The notes: generated from the sequence alone by a model not told the origin. A stretch of DNA of 49,535 nucleotides from Amycolatopsis circi (GCF_003385235.1 NZ_PQIA01000071.1:1-49535); one strand, 5' to 3'. Counted from the stretch's first letter, positions 33,101-42,920 are shown. Translations and numbers: made by a program.

Positions 33101-34042
33101 GTGATCGTGGTGGGTGGAGAGGCGCTGGTCGACCTCGTTCCGGGTGAACCGTTGGATTCCACTGTGGACGGTGGGCTGCGCGCCTTGCTGCCCCGGCTCG
33201 GCGGTGGTCCATACAACGTCGCGCTGGCCGCGGCCCGGCTCGGCGTGCCCGCCTCGTTCCTGTCCCGGGTTTCCACTGACCGGTTCGGCGTCGCGTTGGC
33301 GGATCGCCTTTCCGCTTCGAACGTCGACACTTCGTTGCTGCAGCGCGGCAACGAGCCGACGACGCTCGCCGTCGTGGCGCTCGACGAACGCGGCGCCGCG
33401 CAGTACACGTTCTACGTCGAGGGAACCGCCGATCGGCTGGTTTCCGATCCTGGTGCGCTGCCGGAAGAAACCACCGCGCTGTCGCTCGGAACGCTCGGCA
33501 TGGTGCTGGAACCCGGTGCGAGCGCGTACGAGCGGATTCTGCGCCGCGAATCCGCGCGTGGGACGCTGACCGTGCTCGACCCGAACATCCGGGAGGCCCT
33601 CATCGCCGACCCGGCGGCTTATCGCGCGCGCTTCGCGTCGTGGCTGCCGGACGTGCGGCTGCTGAAAATCTCCGACGACGACGCCGCGTGGCTCGTCGAA
33701 GGAGCCGACCCGGTGGCCGCGGCGAAGTCGTGGGTGGAGTCCGGTGTGGACGCCGTCGTGCTCACCCGGGGCGCGGACGGCTTGTCTGTGATCACTTCGG
33801 CCGGTGAGCTGGCCCACGTTCCGTCCCGGAAGGCCGCGGTGGCCGACACGATCGGCGCCGGCGACACCGTGCAGGGCGCGTTGCTGGCCTGGCTGCACGA
33901 GCGCACCGTGCGCGACCTGGCCGCACTCGACGCCGGCGCGTGGACCGAAGCGCTTGCTTATGCGGCGAAAGCGGCCTCGATCACGGTTTCCCGCAGCGGG
34001 GCGGAGCCGCCGACCGCGGCGGAGATGGCGGCCACCGTGTGA
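33101..34042 (+). CDS. PfkB-family carbohydrate kinase (fructokinase-like)
   Basis: A 313-aa ribokinase-fold sugar kinase. The N-terminal GGEALVDLVP and GGGPYNVALAAARLG blocks bind sugar; the C-terminal signature DTIGAGDTVQGALLAWL holds the catalytic Asp and anion hole. It is closest in pattern to fructokinases. GTG 33101 is chosen over an upstream in-frame start at 33047, because the extra 18 residues are not conserved and the -10 box lies between them. Confidence 0.9.
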   Translation: MIVVGGEALVDLVPGEPLDSTVDGGLRALLPRLGGGPYNVALAAARLGVPASFLSRVSTDRFGVALADRLSASNVDTSLLQRGNEPTTLAVVALDERGAAQYTFYVEGTADRLVSDPGALPEETTALSLGTLGMVLEPGASAYERILRRESARGTLTVLDPNIREALIADPAAYRARFASWLPDVRLLKISDDDAAWLVEGADPVAAAKSWVESGVDAVVLTRGADGLSVITSAGELAHVPSRKAAVADTIGAGDTVQGALLAWLHERTVRDLAALDAGAWTEALAYAAKAASITVSRSGAEPPTAAEMAATV

Positions 34043-34046
34043 ACCT

Positions 34047-34065
34047 GGTCCCAATGGGGCCTTTT
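34047..34065 (+). terminator. Short intrinsic terminator after the PfkB kinase
   Basis: GGTCCC aat GGGGCC forms a 6-bp stem (one G-U pair) with a 3-nt loop, followed by TTTT. It starts 4 bp after the stop codon. Confidence 0.5.
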
Positions 34066-34232
34066 GGGGCAACGCAGCGAGTGCGGACTGACCCACCCTT
34101 CGACTAGCGTAGTGGTGAATTCATACCCAGCGGGGCGGTGTGCAGCGAGGCGCGTGTTTCCTCGCGTGAACACGTGGCTACTGCGCAACCTGCAGGCGCC
34201 GCCGTCCCGTGCCCAACGTGAGAGGGACCTGC

Positions 34233-35549
<1,317 letters not shown>

Positions 35550-35563
35550 GTTTCTGCTTGGTG

Positions 35564-35599
35564 AAACGCCCCGCCGTGCTTTCGCGCGGCGGGGCGTTT
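35564..35599. terminator. Strong bidirectional terminator after gltA
   Basis: A 13-bp perfect stem (35564-35576 with 35587-35599; AACGCCCCGCCG core) with a 10-nt loop and A/T at its base, in the short space before the photolyase promoter. Confidence 0.85.
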
Positions 35600-35604
35600 A
35601 TCGT
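35599..35604 (+). promoter_or_regulatory. -10 box TATCGT for the photolyase, leaderless
   Basis: TATCGT ends 8 nt before ATG 35613 and starts on the last base of the gltA terminator. The GTG at 35604 lies inside the box and cannot be the start. Confidence 0.55.
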
Positions 35605-35612
35605 TGTGCTAC

Positions 35613-36971
35613 ATGACGATGGAAGCGCCGGTCGTGCTGTGGTTCCGCCGGGATTTGCGGCTGCGAGACCATGCCGCGCTCTTCGAAGCAGCCAAGCACA
35701 GCAAGCACATTCTGGCGCTGTACGTACTGGACGACCGGCTGCTCAAACCCGCCGGTTCGCCACGGATCGCGTTTCTGTTGAATTCCTTGCGGGAGCTGGA
35801 CAAAGCGTTGTCCGGCCGGTTGATGATCCGCCACGGAGATCCGGCGCAGGAGGTTGTCGCCGCAGCACGGGAGATCCGGGCGGCGGCGGTGCATGTCTCT
35901 GCGGATACCGCACCATATGGACGTGAGCGCGACGAAGCTGTGGCGTCCGCCTTGGCGGAGCATCGGATTCAGTGGGTGGAGACGGGTTCTTCGTACGCCG
36001 TGACGCCGGGTCGGGTCACCAAACCGGACGGCACCCCGTATCGGGTCTTCACTCCGTTCTATCGCGCTTGGTCGCAACACGGCTGGCCCGGTCCGGCGGA
36101 CACCGATGTGTCTATTGTGGACTGGATTAAGCCTTCTTCGTCGTCGGCGTTGCCGGAATCTCCGGAGGTGGATTGCGAACTGCCGCCAGCGGGGGAGGAC
36201 GCCGCTTTGTCGGTGTGGCACGACTTCCTCTCCGATGGCCTCGCGGATTATGCTGCCGAACGCGATCGCCCGGATCATGCTGGCACCACAAGGCTTTCTC
36301 CCTATTTGCGGTGGGGTGCGATTCATCCGCGGACGATGCTGGCCGATCTGGCTTCCCAGCGGTCCGAGGGCGCACAGGCGTTGCGTTCCGAGCTGTGCTG
36401 GCGCGAGTTCCATGCCGACGTCCTGTGGAACCGCCCGGAAACCGCACGGCAGAACTACGACCGCCGGTTTGACGGAATGCGTTACGACACCGGGAAAACC
36501 GCGCAGGAGATGTTCGCGCGGTGGTGCGAGGGACGGACTGGTTACCCGATCGTCGACGCCGGAATGCGGCAGTTGCTGGCCGAGGGCTGGATGCACAACC
36601 GGGTCCGGATGATCGTGGCGAGTTTCCTGGTGAAGGACCTGCATCTGCCGTGGTGGTGGGGTGCGCGGCACTTCATGAAGCACCTGGTCGACGGCGATCT
36701 GGCGTCGAATCAGCTGAACTGGCAATGGGTCGCTGGCTCCGGGACGGACGCCGCGCCGTACTTCCGGATCTTCAACCCGGCCACGCAGGGCCAGAAGTTC
36801 GACCCGCAGGGCGATTACGTGCGCCGGTATGTGCCGGAATTGCGTGGGGTGGAAGGGAAAGCGGTGCACGTGCTGAAGGAGCGTCCGGAGGAGTATCCGG
36901 AGCCGATCGCCGACCATGCGGAGGAACGGCAGGTCGCGTTGCAGCGGTATGGGGCTATTACGAAGTCTTAG
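35613..36971 (+). CDS. phr: Deoxyribodipyrimidine photolyase (class I CPD photolyase/cryptochrome family)
   Basis: A 452-aa FAD enzyme repairing UV pyrimidine dimers. The N-terminal alpha/beta antenna domain begins VVLWFRRDLRLRDHAAL. The C-terminal FAD domain has TTRLSPYLRWGAIHPR, ELCWREFHADVLW, the GYPIVDAGMRQL and WMHNRVRMIVASFLVKDL blocks, and DLASNQLNWQWVAGSGTDAAPYFRIFNP. These are the standard class I signatures, all intact. Its 3' end overlaps a MerR gene on the other strand by 14 bp. Confidence 0.95.
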   Translation: MTMEAPVVLWFRRDLRLRDHAALFEAAKHSKHILALYVLDDRLLKPAGSPRIAFLLNSLRELDKALSGRLMIRHGDPAQEVVAAAREIRAAAVHVSADTAPYGRERDEAVASALAEHRIQWVETGSSYAVTPGRVTKPDGTPYRVFTPFYRAWSQHGWPGPADTDVSIVDWIKPSSSSALPESPEVDCELPPAGEDAALSVWHDFLSDGLADYAAERDRPDHAGTTRLSPYLRWGAIHPRTMLADLASQRSEGAQALRSELCWREFHADVLWNRPETARQNYDRRFDGMRYDTGKTAQEMFARWCEGRTGYPIVDAGMRQLLAEGWMHNRVRMIVASFLVKDLHLPWWWGARHFMKHLVDGDLASNQLNWQWVAGSGTDAAPYFRIFNPATQGQKFDPQGDYVRRYVPELRGVEGKAVHVLKERPEEYPEPIADHAEERQVALQRYGAITKS

Positions 36972-37395
36972 GGTGGTGCGCCCGTTCGTGGCTTTCGGCC
37001 AGCGACAGGCCGCGTTGCCGTTCTTCGATGATCGACCAGAAACGGGGACACTTCAGGGGATCGCTGGCCGGGCACTCCCGCCCGTGTTCGAGCGCGGCGC
37101 GGGCTGCCTCGATGCGGCGCTGCTGCTCGGTCAGTTCGGCGAGTTTGCCGTCGATCATTTCCTGTCGGCCGGTTTGTTCGCCGGTCAGGAAACGACCGAT
37201 TTCGGACAGCGTGAAGCCGATTTCTTGGAAGAAGAGCAGCACGCCGACGTCCTTGACCGCGGACTCGGCATAGCGCCGTCGGCCAGCTTCCCGTTCTGCC
37301 GGGCGCACGAGGCCGAGTTCGTCGTAGTAGCGCAGGGCGCTCGTCGGCACGCCGGTGCGCTCGGCGAGTTCGCCGATGGACAGGGTGGCAGTCAT
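36958..37395 (-). CDS. MerR-family regulator with C-terminal Cys pair
   Basis: A 145-aa MerR protein: helix-turn-helix SIGELAERTGVPTSALRYYDELGLV (about 6-30), wing and dimer helix, then a C-terminal block ECPASDPLKCPRFW with two Cys that could bind a metal or sense redox. It divides 38 bp from a methyltransferase whose promoter has a MerR-type operator with a 19-bp spacer, so it probably activates that gene. Its own -10 may be TACGCT (minus, 37410-37405), ending 9 nt before the ATG. Confidence 0.88.
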   Translation of the reverse strand: MTATLSIGELAERTGVPTSALRYYDELGLVRPAEREAGRRRYAESAVKDVGVLLFFQEIGFTLSEIGRFLTGEQTGRQEMIDGKLAELTEQQRRIEAARAALEHGRECPASDPLKCPRFWSIIEERQRGLSLAESHERAHHPKTS

Positions 37396-37426
37396 TTGAC
37401 TTCAAGCGTACTCGAAGTGGTTTGCT
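37396..37426 (+). promoter_or_regulatory. MerR-type promoter (19-bp spacer) for the methyltransferase
   Basis: TTGACT (37396-37401), 19-bp spacer, TTTGCT (37421-37426). The dyad ACTTCAAG cgta CTCGAAGT (37399-37418; one mismatch) overlaps the -35 and fills most of the spacer, as in promoters that MerR-type activators twist. The -10 ends 6 nt before ATG 37433. Confidence 0.6.
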
Positions 37427-37432
37427 CGCCCC

Positions 37433-38062
37433 ATGAACGTGATGGAACGGGCTCTGCGATGGTGGGGTCCGCGTGGCGGGATCGCGCAGTTTCATCGGCC
37501 GACGGGGGTCCCGGGGCGGGTCGCGGGCTGGATCATGGGGCGGCGGTCGTCGAATGTGACCCGGAATCGGTGGGCGGTGCGGTTGCTCGACATCCAGCCT
37601 TCCGAGCGGGTCCTCGAACTCGGCTGCGGTCCGGGCGTGGCCGTGGCCGCGCTGGCTGAGCGGGCGGCGCTGGTGGTCGGCGTCGACCACTCGGCGGTGA
37701 TGATTCGTCAAGCACGGCACCGAAATCGGTCGGCAGTCCGGGCCGGGCGAGTGCGTTTGGGGTGCGCGTCGGTGGAGAATCTGTCGCTCCGCGAGGGAAC
37801 GTTCGACGCCGCGTTGGCCGTCAACACGCTGGCCATGTGGCCGGATCCGGTTGCCCGGCTAGGCGAACTCGCCCGGTTGTTGCGTCCAGGAGGGCGTGTT
37901 GCGCTGGTATCTCAACCACGGCAGCCTGGTGTCACTTCGGCCGCCGTGGTCGAGGAGTTGACCGGATTGCTGGCAGAGGCTGGCTTTTCCCGGCTCCGCA
38001 CCGAAATGCTCGAATTGGATCCGCCAGTTGTGTGCGTCCTGGCGTTTTCCGGTGGTCAGTGA
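37433..38062 (+). CDS. Class I SAM-dependent methyltransferase (MerR-controlled)
   Basis: A 209-aa methyltransferase; SAM motif I is VLELGCGPGVAVAAL, and LAVNTLAMWPDP with LARLLRPGGRVALVSQP is the usual motif III/post region. The N-terminal IAQFHRPTGVPGRVAGWIMGRRSSNVTRNRWAV resembles small phospholipid or toxin-detoxifying methyltransferases. Its promoter carries a MerR operator, so expression is probably inducible. Leaderless start likely. Acceptor unknown. Confidence 0.88.
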   Translation: MNVMERALRWWGPRGGIAQFHRPTGVPGRVAGWIMGRRSSNVTRNRWAVRLLDIQPSERVLELGCGPGVAVAALAERAALVVGVDHSAVMIRQARHRNRSAVRAGRVRLGCASVENLSLREGTFDAALAVNTLAMWPDPVARLGELARLLRPGGRVALVSQPRQPGVTSAAVVEELTGLLAEAGFSRLRTEMLELDPPVVCVLAFSGGQ

Positions 38063-38070
38063 CGCTGCCC

Positions 38071-38406
38071 TCAGAGCACGATCTTCTCGTTGGAGACGAT
38101 AGTCCCGACCGAAGCCAGATCGATGAACTTCGCCTCGTCCGGGTTCACCAGCGTCCGGTAGTTCTCGGACGCGAAGAACGCGTCGTGCCCGGCCCAGTCG
38201 TCGAACCAGATCTCGGTGATCCCGTCGTAGGCGGGAGCGGGATACGCCGAGGCGGGCACCGGGTGCGAGACGGTGTACTTGCGCACATGCCGGTGCGCCT
38301 CGGGGATCGAGGTGAACAGCGGTGCGTGGCGGTCACGGTGGTACTCGACGAACTCCTCGAAGGACATGCCGTTCGCGCGGTTGATCAGATAAACGAATTT
38401 GATCAC
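38071..38406 (-). CDS. EthD-family protein (dimeric alpha/beta barrel)
   Basis: A 111-aa ferredoxin-like protein with the EthD pattern: IKFVYLINRANGMSFEEFVEYHRDRHAPL, HVRKYTVSHP, DGITEIWFDDWAGHDAFF. Such proteins often help cytochrome P450 or oxygenase pathways or act as monooxygenases/cyclases. GTG 38406 has GAGGAG 9 nt upstream. Its promoter shows a 20-bp spacer holding the MerR dyad at 38458-38473, so it is probably controlled by the divergent MerR. Confidence 0.88.
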   Translation of the reverse strand: MIKFVYLINRANGMSFEEFVEYHRDRHAPLFTSIPEAHRHVRKYTVSHPVPASAYPAPAYDGITEIWFDDWAGHDAFFASENYRTLVNPDEAKFIDLASVGTIVSNEKIVL

Positions 38407-38447
38407 GGGTTTCTCCTCGTACGGTCTCGGCGCGGGTGCCGCCAGCT

Positions 38448-38479
38448 ACGCTAAAAGCTCACATCTATGTGAGGGGCAA
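38448..38479 (-). promoter_or_regulatory. MerR-type promoter (20-bp spacer) with operator CTCACATctATGTGAG
   Basis: On the minus strand TTGCCC (38479-38474), 20-bp spacer, TAGCGT (38453-38448). A perfect 7-bp-arm dyad CTCACATctATGTGAG (38458-38473 on the plus strand) fills the spacer. It lies between the EthD-like gene and the MerR gene and is the best candidate target of that MerR. Confidence 0.65.
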
Positions 38480-38512
38480 GCTGGTGTGGCCCAGGCCACC
38501 GGAGGGAGCGGC

Positions 38513-38890
38513 ATGCGGATCGGGGAGTTGGCCGCCCGGACGGGGGTGAGCCGACGGCTGCTGCGCTACTACGAAGAGCAAGGATTGCTGTCCAGCGAGC
38601 GGGCCGGCAGCGGCCAGCGACACTACGACGACGAGCACGTCCGCCGGGTCGAACTCATCCGCGCCTTCCTGGCCGCGGGACTGTCTACTCGGGTCATCGC
38701 CGAGATGGTGCCGTGCATGGCCGAACCGAGCGCGAGCAAGGCGCGCCGCACCCTGGCGACGATGCGACGAGAGCACGATCGGCTGTCCTCGGCGATCGAT
38801 CGTCTCGCCGAGGCGCGGTCCGCGCTCGACGGGCTGATCGAGGTAAACCAGAGCTACCTCGCCGACGACCACGCGGAGCCCACGCCCTAA
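38513..38890 (+). CDS. MerR-family regulator of the EthD-like gene
   Basis: A 125-aa MerR protein: RIGELAARTGVSRRLLRYYEEQGLLSSER helix-turn-helix, HVRRVELIRAFLAAGLSTRVIAEMVPC and a coiled-coil dimer helix. The single Cys lies in VPCMAE. ATG 38513 has GGAGGGA at 38501-38507; an in-frame upstream start at 38399 crosses the divergent promoter and is rejected. The stop TAA shares bases with the stop of the ABC permease on the other strand. Confidence 0.92.
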   Translation: MRIGELAARTGVSRRLLRYYEEQGLLSSERAGSGQRHYDDEHVRRVELIRAFLAAGLSTRVIAEMVPCMAEPSASKARRTLATMRREHDRLSSAIDRLAEARSALDGLIEVNQSYLADDHAEPTP

Positions 38891-40065
38891 CGGCGCAACG
38901 CGTCCATCAACCGCACGCGGCTGCCGACTCGCAGTACGCCATTCCGATACACCCGCGCTCCCGCCCAGGTGACTACGGCGATCAACGCCACCGTCAGCAC
39001 CAGAGACAGCACCACTTCCCACGGCTCCACCGCCCCGAGCGCGATTCGCGCGGGCATCAGGATCGGCGACAGCAACGGGATCAGCGAAACGACCCGCGTA
39101 GCTGTCCCGTGCGGAGCTTGGGTCAGCAGGTTGATCCCCGCGACAAACCCGATCACCAATGCGATATTCACCGGCCCGACGACCGCCTGCGTGTCCTCCT
39201 GCCGCGACACCAGCGCGCCAGCCGCGCCGTACAGCATGGCGTAGAGCAGGAAACCCAGCAGGTACCAGACAAGACCCCAGCCCAACGTCCCCAAAGCGAC
39301 GCTCGAGATCGAGAACACGCCCGACACGCCACCGGCGATCAAACCCGCCGCGGCGAGGATCGCGAGCTGTGTCAACCCGACCAAGCCGAGCCCGATGACC
39401 TTGCCCAGCAGCAAATGCACCGGCCGGACGGTCGCGAGCAGAATCTCCACCACGCGGCTGGATTTCTCCTCGACCACACCCTGCGCGACGAACATCCCGT
39501 AGGTCATGATGCTGATATACAACAGAATCGCGACCACGATCGCGGTCACGAGCTTCGTCCCGGCTTGCGGATCCACCGGTTCGAGTGCCTGTACGTCGGC
39601 GTGGGTAGCGGACACTGCCTGGTGCACCGCAGCGGGATCGAGGTTCGCGGAATACAGCTGAGCGTCCAGAACCTGTTGCTGCGCGATGTTGTCCAGCACG
39701 GTCCGCAACTGGGGATCCAAAGTGGACTTGACGATCACCCGCGGCCGCGAAGCGCTGCCGGAGACAAGAGCGTCGACATCGCCGTCGCGTACCTGAGTCA
39801 GTCCGTCCGATTCGGACTGTACCCGGACGATCTTGAGGTGCCGGTCGTTGTTCTCCAGTTGCGTGGCGATGCCCTGCGCTTGCCCGGCCAGTGCGACGCG
39901 AGTCGTCTCCCGGTCTCCGGCGAGGAAAACCTGCAGCGTGACGTAACCCAAAAGCAGCAACAGCATCACCGCGGTACTGACCACAAAGGACCGGGTGCGC
40001 AGCCGTGCGTTGAGTTCCCGTTTGGCCACCAGCCGCACCGCGCGGGTCGGACGGATCCGGCTCAT
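38887..40065 (-). CDS. ABC-2 permease, NatB-like
   Basis: A 392-aa permease. TM1 is near residues 28-50, then a large extracytoplasmic domain (about 50-180; ALAGQAQGIATQLEN, DPQLRTVLDNIAQQQ) and further TM segments beginning near 185, the topology of NatB/YhaP-type exporters. The motif GVVEEKSSRVVEILLATVRP is the ABC-2 coupling region. ATG overlaps the ATPase stop (ATGA). Probably exports sodium, a peptide or a drug with the ATPase; the substrate is not determined. Confidence 0.9.
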   Translation of the reverse strand: MSRIRPTRAVRLVAKRELNARLRTRSFVVSTAVMLLLLLGYVTLQVFLAGDRETTRVALAGQAQGIATQLENNDRHLKIVRVQSESDGLTQVRDGDVDALVSGSASRPRVIVKSTLDPQLRTVLDNIAQQQVLDAQLYSANLDPAAVHQAVSATHADVQALEPVDPQAGTKLVTAIVVAILLYISIMTYGMFVAQGVVEEKSSRVVEILLATVRPVHLLLGKVIGLGLVGLTQLAILAAAGLIAGGVSGVFSISSVALGTLGWGLVWYLLGFLLYAMLYGAAGALVSRQEDTQAVVGPVNIALVIGFVAGINLLTQAPHGTATRVVSLIPLLSPILMPARIALGAVEPWEVVLSLVLTVALIAVVTWAGARVYRNGVLRVGSRVRLMDALRR

Positions 40066-40967
40066 CGAGGTGCTCCCGGGGTGGCGACCGAATCGCGAAA
40101 CAGGTCGGCCAGCGTGCGACGGCGGTGGCTGAATTCCGTCACCGGGCCAGTGGCGAGCGCGGCGGCGAGTACGGCCTGATCGTCGGCGCTCGGCGACAGC
40201 TCCAGTACGGTCGTGGGGCCGCGGTCTTCGAGCACGCGCGCACCGGGAACCGTTGCCGCCCAACCGGGATTCGCGCTGGGGGCGGTGACGACCAAGCGGC
40301 GTCCGGCGTCGCGGGTCAGCTCGTCCACGGTGCCGACCGCGACCATCCGGCCGTCGCGGATGATGCCGACCCGGTCGCACAGCCGCTCCACGAGGTCGAG
40401 CTGATGGCTGGAAAACACCACCGGCACGCCCGTTGCCGCTTTCTCCCGCAGTACGCCGCTCAGCACGTCCACGGCGAGCGGGTCGAGGCCGGAGAACGGT
40501 TCGTCGAGCACCAGCAGCGCCGGGTCGTGGACGAGTGCGGCGGCGAGCTGCACGCGTTGCTGGTTGCCGAGGCTGAGCTTCTGGATGTCGTCCTTGCGCC
40601 TCGGCCCGAGACCGAGCCGCGCGATCCACAGTTCGGCGGCGCGGTGTGCGTCGTTGGTGCTGAGACCGTGCAGTTCGGCGAGGTAGACGAGCTGGTCGAT
40701 GACCTTCATTTTCGGGTACAGACCGCGTTCCTCGGGCAGGTATCCGATTTGCGCCCGGGTGTCGTGCGTGACCGGCTGCCCGGCGAAGCGCACCTCGCCG
40801 GAGTCCGCGGCCAGCACGCCCAGCGCGATCCGCATTGTGGTGGTCTTGCCCGCCCCGTTGCTGCCGACGAACCCGAACAGCTCGCCCGGCGCCGCGGTGA
40901 AACTCACGCCGTCGAGCGCGGTTTTCGTGCCGAACCGCTTGCTGAGCCGGTCGATCTCCAGCGTCAC
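40062..40967 (-). CDS. ABC transporter ATP-binding protein, NatA-like
   Basis: A 301-aa ATPase. Walker A GSNGAGKT (35-42), signature LSLGNQQRVQLAAALVHDP in place of the usual LSGGQ (a NatA-like feature), and Walker B LLVLDEPFSGLDP. GTG 40967 overlaps the XRE stop as GTGA, preceded by a GGGGGA ribosome site. Middle gene of the xre-ATPase-permease operon. Confidence 0.92.
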   Translation of the reverse strand: MTLEIDRLSKRFGTKTALDGVSFTAAPGELFGFVGSNGAGKTTTMRIALGVLAADSGEVRFAGQPVTHDTRAQIGYLPEERGLYPKMKVIDQLVYLAELHGLSTNDAHRAAELWIARLGLGPRRKDDIQKLSLGNQQRVQLAAALVHDPALLVLDEPFSGLDPLAVDVLSGVLREKAATGVPVVFSSHQLDLVERLCDRVGIIRDGRMVAVGTVDELTRDAGRRLVVTAPSANPGWAATVPGARVLEDRGPTTVLELSPSADDQAVLAAALATGPVTEFSHRRRTLADLFRDSVATPGAPR

Positions 40968-41218
40968 GCGTCCCCCTTCGCCTGGTCCGAGAACGACGCG
41001 CGGCTGAACACGGCTTCCACCGGAAGATCGAACACCGCGCAGATCCGCAACGCCAGGTCGAGGCTCGGGTAGTGATCGCCGCGCTCCAGCGCCCCGATGG
41101 TCTGCGGATTGACCTCGACCGCCTCGGCAAGATCCGCCCGGCTCATCCCGCGCTCCGCGCGCAGCACCGGCAGCCGGTTGTGGATCGGAAGCTCCTTGCC
41201 ACGCCGCACCGGGCTCAT
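40964..41218 (-). CDS. Small XRE-family regulator heading the NatAB-like operon
   Basis: An 84-aa one-domain Cro/C1-type protein (NRLPVLRAERGMSRADLAEAV, VNPQTIGALERGDHYPSLDLALRICAVFDL), the YozG-like group often found with membrane transport genes. I chose ATG 41218, because the promoter TTGACG-17-AACAGT ends 7 nt upstream. It probably controls its own operon. Confidence 0.9.
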   Translation of the reverse strand: MSPVRRGKELPIHNRLPVLRAERGMSRADLAEAVEVNPQTIGALERGDHYPSLDLALRICAVFDLPVEAVFSRASFSDQAKGDA

Positions 41219-41225
41219 GGACCGC

Positions 41226-41254
41226 ACTGTTGCAAAAACCCAACGAGGCGTCAA
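41226..41254 (-). promoter_or_regulatory. Promoter of the xre-ABC operon, leaderless
   Basis: On the minus strand TTGACG (41254-41249), 17-bp spacer, AACAGT (41231-41226), then 7 nt to ATG 41218. Confidence 0.55.
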
Positions 41255-41268
41255 GCTGCCTTGCCGAG

Positions 41269-41323
41269 GTCCGTGAGGGGAACCCTGAGGGAATCAGAGT
41301 CCCTCAGGGTTCCCCTCACGGAC
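41269..41323. repeat. CGTGA/TCACG palindrome, copy D
   Basis: Arms of 24 bp (41269-41292 and 41300-41323) are exact reverse complements with a 7-nt loop. The arm starts GTCCGTGAGGGGAACCCTGA. It matches copies A and B in 20 of 25 arm positions, and the differences occur in both arms so that pairing is kept. It lies between the xre operon promoter and glpD. Confidence 0.95.
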
Positions 41324-41384
41324 TTTCGCAGGAACGGAGCCACGTAGTCCGTCCAGGCAGGGGCTGCGCGGGCCGGGGCAAGTT

Positions 41385-42920
41385 TCAGGACAGTCCGGCC
41401 AGCGTTTTCTCCACCAGGTCGGCCACTCGGTCCCGCGCGGCTTCGGCGTCGGCGGGCACGAGGGCCAGCCGGGTGCGGCGTTCGAGGACGTCCTCGACAG
41501 TTGTCGCGCCTTCGTGGCGGACGGCCCACACCACCTCGGCCGCGGTGATTTCCGTCGCCGCGCACAGCGGGGCCGCGAATTCCGGTTCCAGTTCGCCGAG
41601 TGCTGCCACTCGGGGTGCTTCGGTGCCGTACTTGGCCACCAACCGCGCTGGAGCGTCCACAAGCGACAGTCGGGAACGCGGTGCAGCGCCGAGCAGGGGC
41701 AGCTTCGCCGTACGTGAAGGGCCAGCGGGCAATCCGGCGTGCGTCAGAGCGGCGTCGACGGCGTCCTCGGCCATCCGCCGATACGTCGTCAGCTTTCCGC
41801 CGACCACGGTCAGCACGCCGTCGGAACCGGTGATTACCGCGTGTTTCCGCGACAAATCCGCGCTGCGTCCGGCAGAACCGGAAACGAGCGGTCGAAATCC
41901 GGCGTACGAGCCGATCACGTCCGCGGCGGTCAACGGGCGGTTCAGGACCGAAGAAGCCGTCGAAAGCAGGAAGTCCACATCGGACTCGGGAACGGAAGGG
42001 ACATCGGGCACCTCGCCGGACACCGGTTCGTCAGTGAGTCCTAAGTAGACCCTACCGTCCAGTTGCGGCAGCAGGAACACGAACCGGTTGGTCTCGCCGG
42101 GAACCGGAATGTTGACCGACGTGGCTCCGACCCGCACGGTGTCCGGCGCGAGCACCAGGTGCGAGCCGCGCGAAGGGCGGAGCTGGACGGAATCAGTCAG
42201 GGTGTCCGCCCAGACACCGGTCGCGTTGATGACCTGGCGCGCGCGAAGGGTGTACGAAGAGGTGCCGTCACTGACCTGGGCTTCGTTGCCGGACAAGGAA
42301 ACCGCAGACAAGCGCGTGAGGATCCGAGCGCCGAGCAGGGCCGCGGTACGGGCGATGCTGACCACCAAACGCGCATCGTCGACCAACGCACCGTCGTAAG
42401 CCAGCAGAGCGCCGCGCAACCCGGCGGGAGCAAGTCCAGGGGACAAGGCCAGCGCTTCGGCAGCGGGGATCCGGCGCGGTCCAGGCAATACGGACGACGG
42501 CGTACGCGCCGCCCGCCGCAACCCGTCCCCGGCCCGGAGACCAGCGGCGATCAAAGCCTGCTGCGCGGCAGAAGTACCGGGATAGAGCGGAAAAAGCTGC
42601 GGCATCGCGCGCGTGAGGTGCGGCGCGGTGCGGGTCAGGAGAATCCCGCGCTCGACGGCACTCTCGTGGGCGAGCCCGAGTTCGCCCTTGGCCAGGTACC
42701 GCAATCCGCCGTGTACGAGCTTGCTCGACCAGCGTGACGTGCCGAACGCGAGATCGTGCGCCTCCACCAACGCGACGGAAAGCCCCCGAGCCGCCGCGTC
42801 GAGCGCGATGCCCGCTCCGGTGACGCCGCCGCCGACCACGAGCACGTCGACCTGCTCGCCGTCGACCAGCCGGGTCAGCTCGCGTTCGCGGCGGCGCGCG
42901 TTGAGGGATCCGGTGCTCAT
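41385..42920 (-). CDS. glpD: Glycerol-3-phosphate dehydrogenase (FAD)
   Basis: A 511-aa respiratory flavoprotein oxidising glycerol 3-phosphate to dihydroxyacetone phosphate at the membrane. The FAD motif is VLVVGGGVTGAGIALDAAARGL, followed by FGTSRWSSKLVHGGLRYL, GVWADTLTD and the C-terminal GGKLTTYRRMAEDAVD. Length and order are those of GlpD. It overlaps the TetR gene by 4 bp (ATGA), and with the divergent AGPS-like gene it forms a conserved glycerolipid module. Confidence 0.94.
   Translation of the reverse strand: MSTGSLNARRRERELTRLVDGEQVDVLVVGGGVTGAGIALDAAARGLSVALVEAHDLAFGTSRWSSKLVHGGLRYLAKGELGLAHESAVERGILLTRTAPHLTRAMPQLFPLYPGTSAAQQALIAAGLRAGDGLRRAARTPSSVLPGPRRIPAAEALALSPGLAPAGLRGALLAYDGALVDDARLVVSIARTAALLGARILTRLSAVSLSGNEAQVSDGTSSYTLRARQVINATGVWADTLTDSVQLRPSRGSHLVLAPDTVRVGATSVNIPVPGETNRFVFLLPQLDGRVYLGLTDEPVSGEVPDVPSVPESDVDFLLSTASSVLNRPLTAADVIGSYAGFRPLVSGSAGRSADLSRKHAVITGSDGVLTVVGGKLTTYRRMAEDAVDAALTHAGLPAGPSRTAKLPLLGAAPRSRLSLVDAPARLVAKYGTEAPRVAALGELEPEFAAPLCAATEITAAEVVWAVRHEGATTVEDVLERRTRLALVPADAEAARDRVADLVEKTLAGLS

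Noticed and set aside
35604..35612. GTG at 35604 as the photolyase start
   Set aside because: It lies inside the -10 box TATCGT, and the three extra residues are not conserved.
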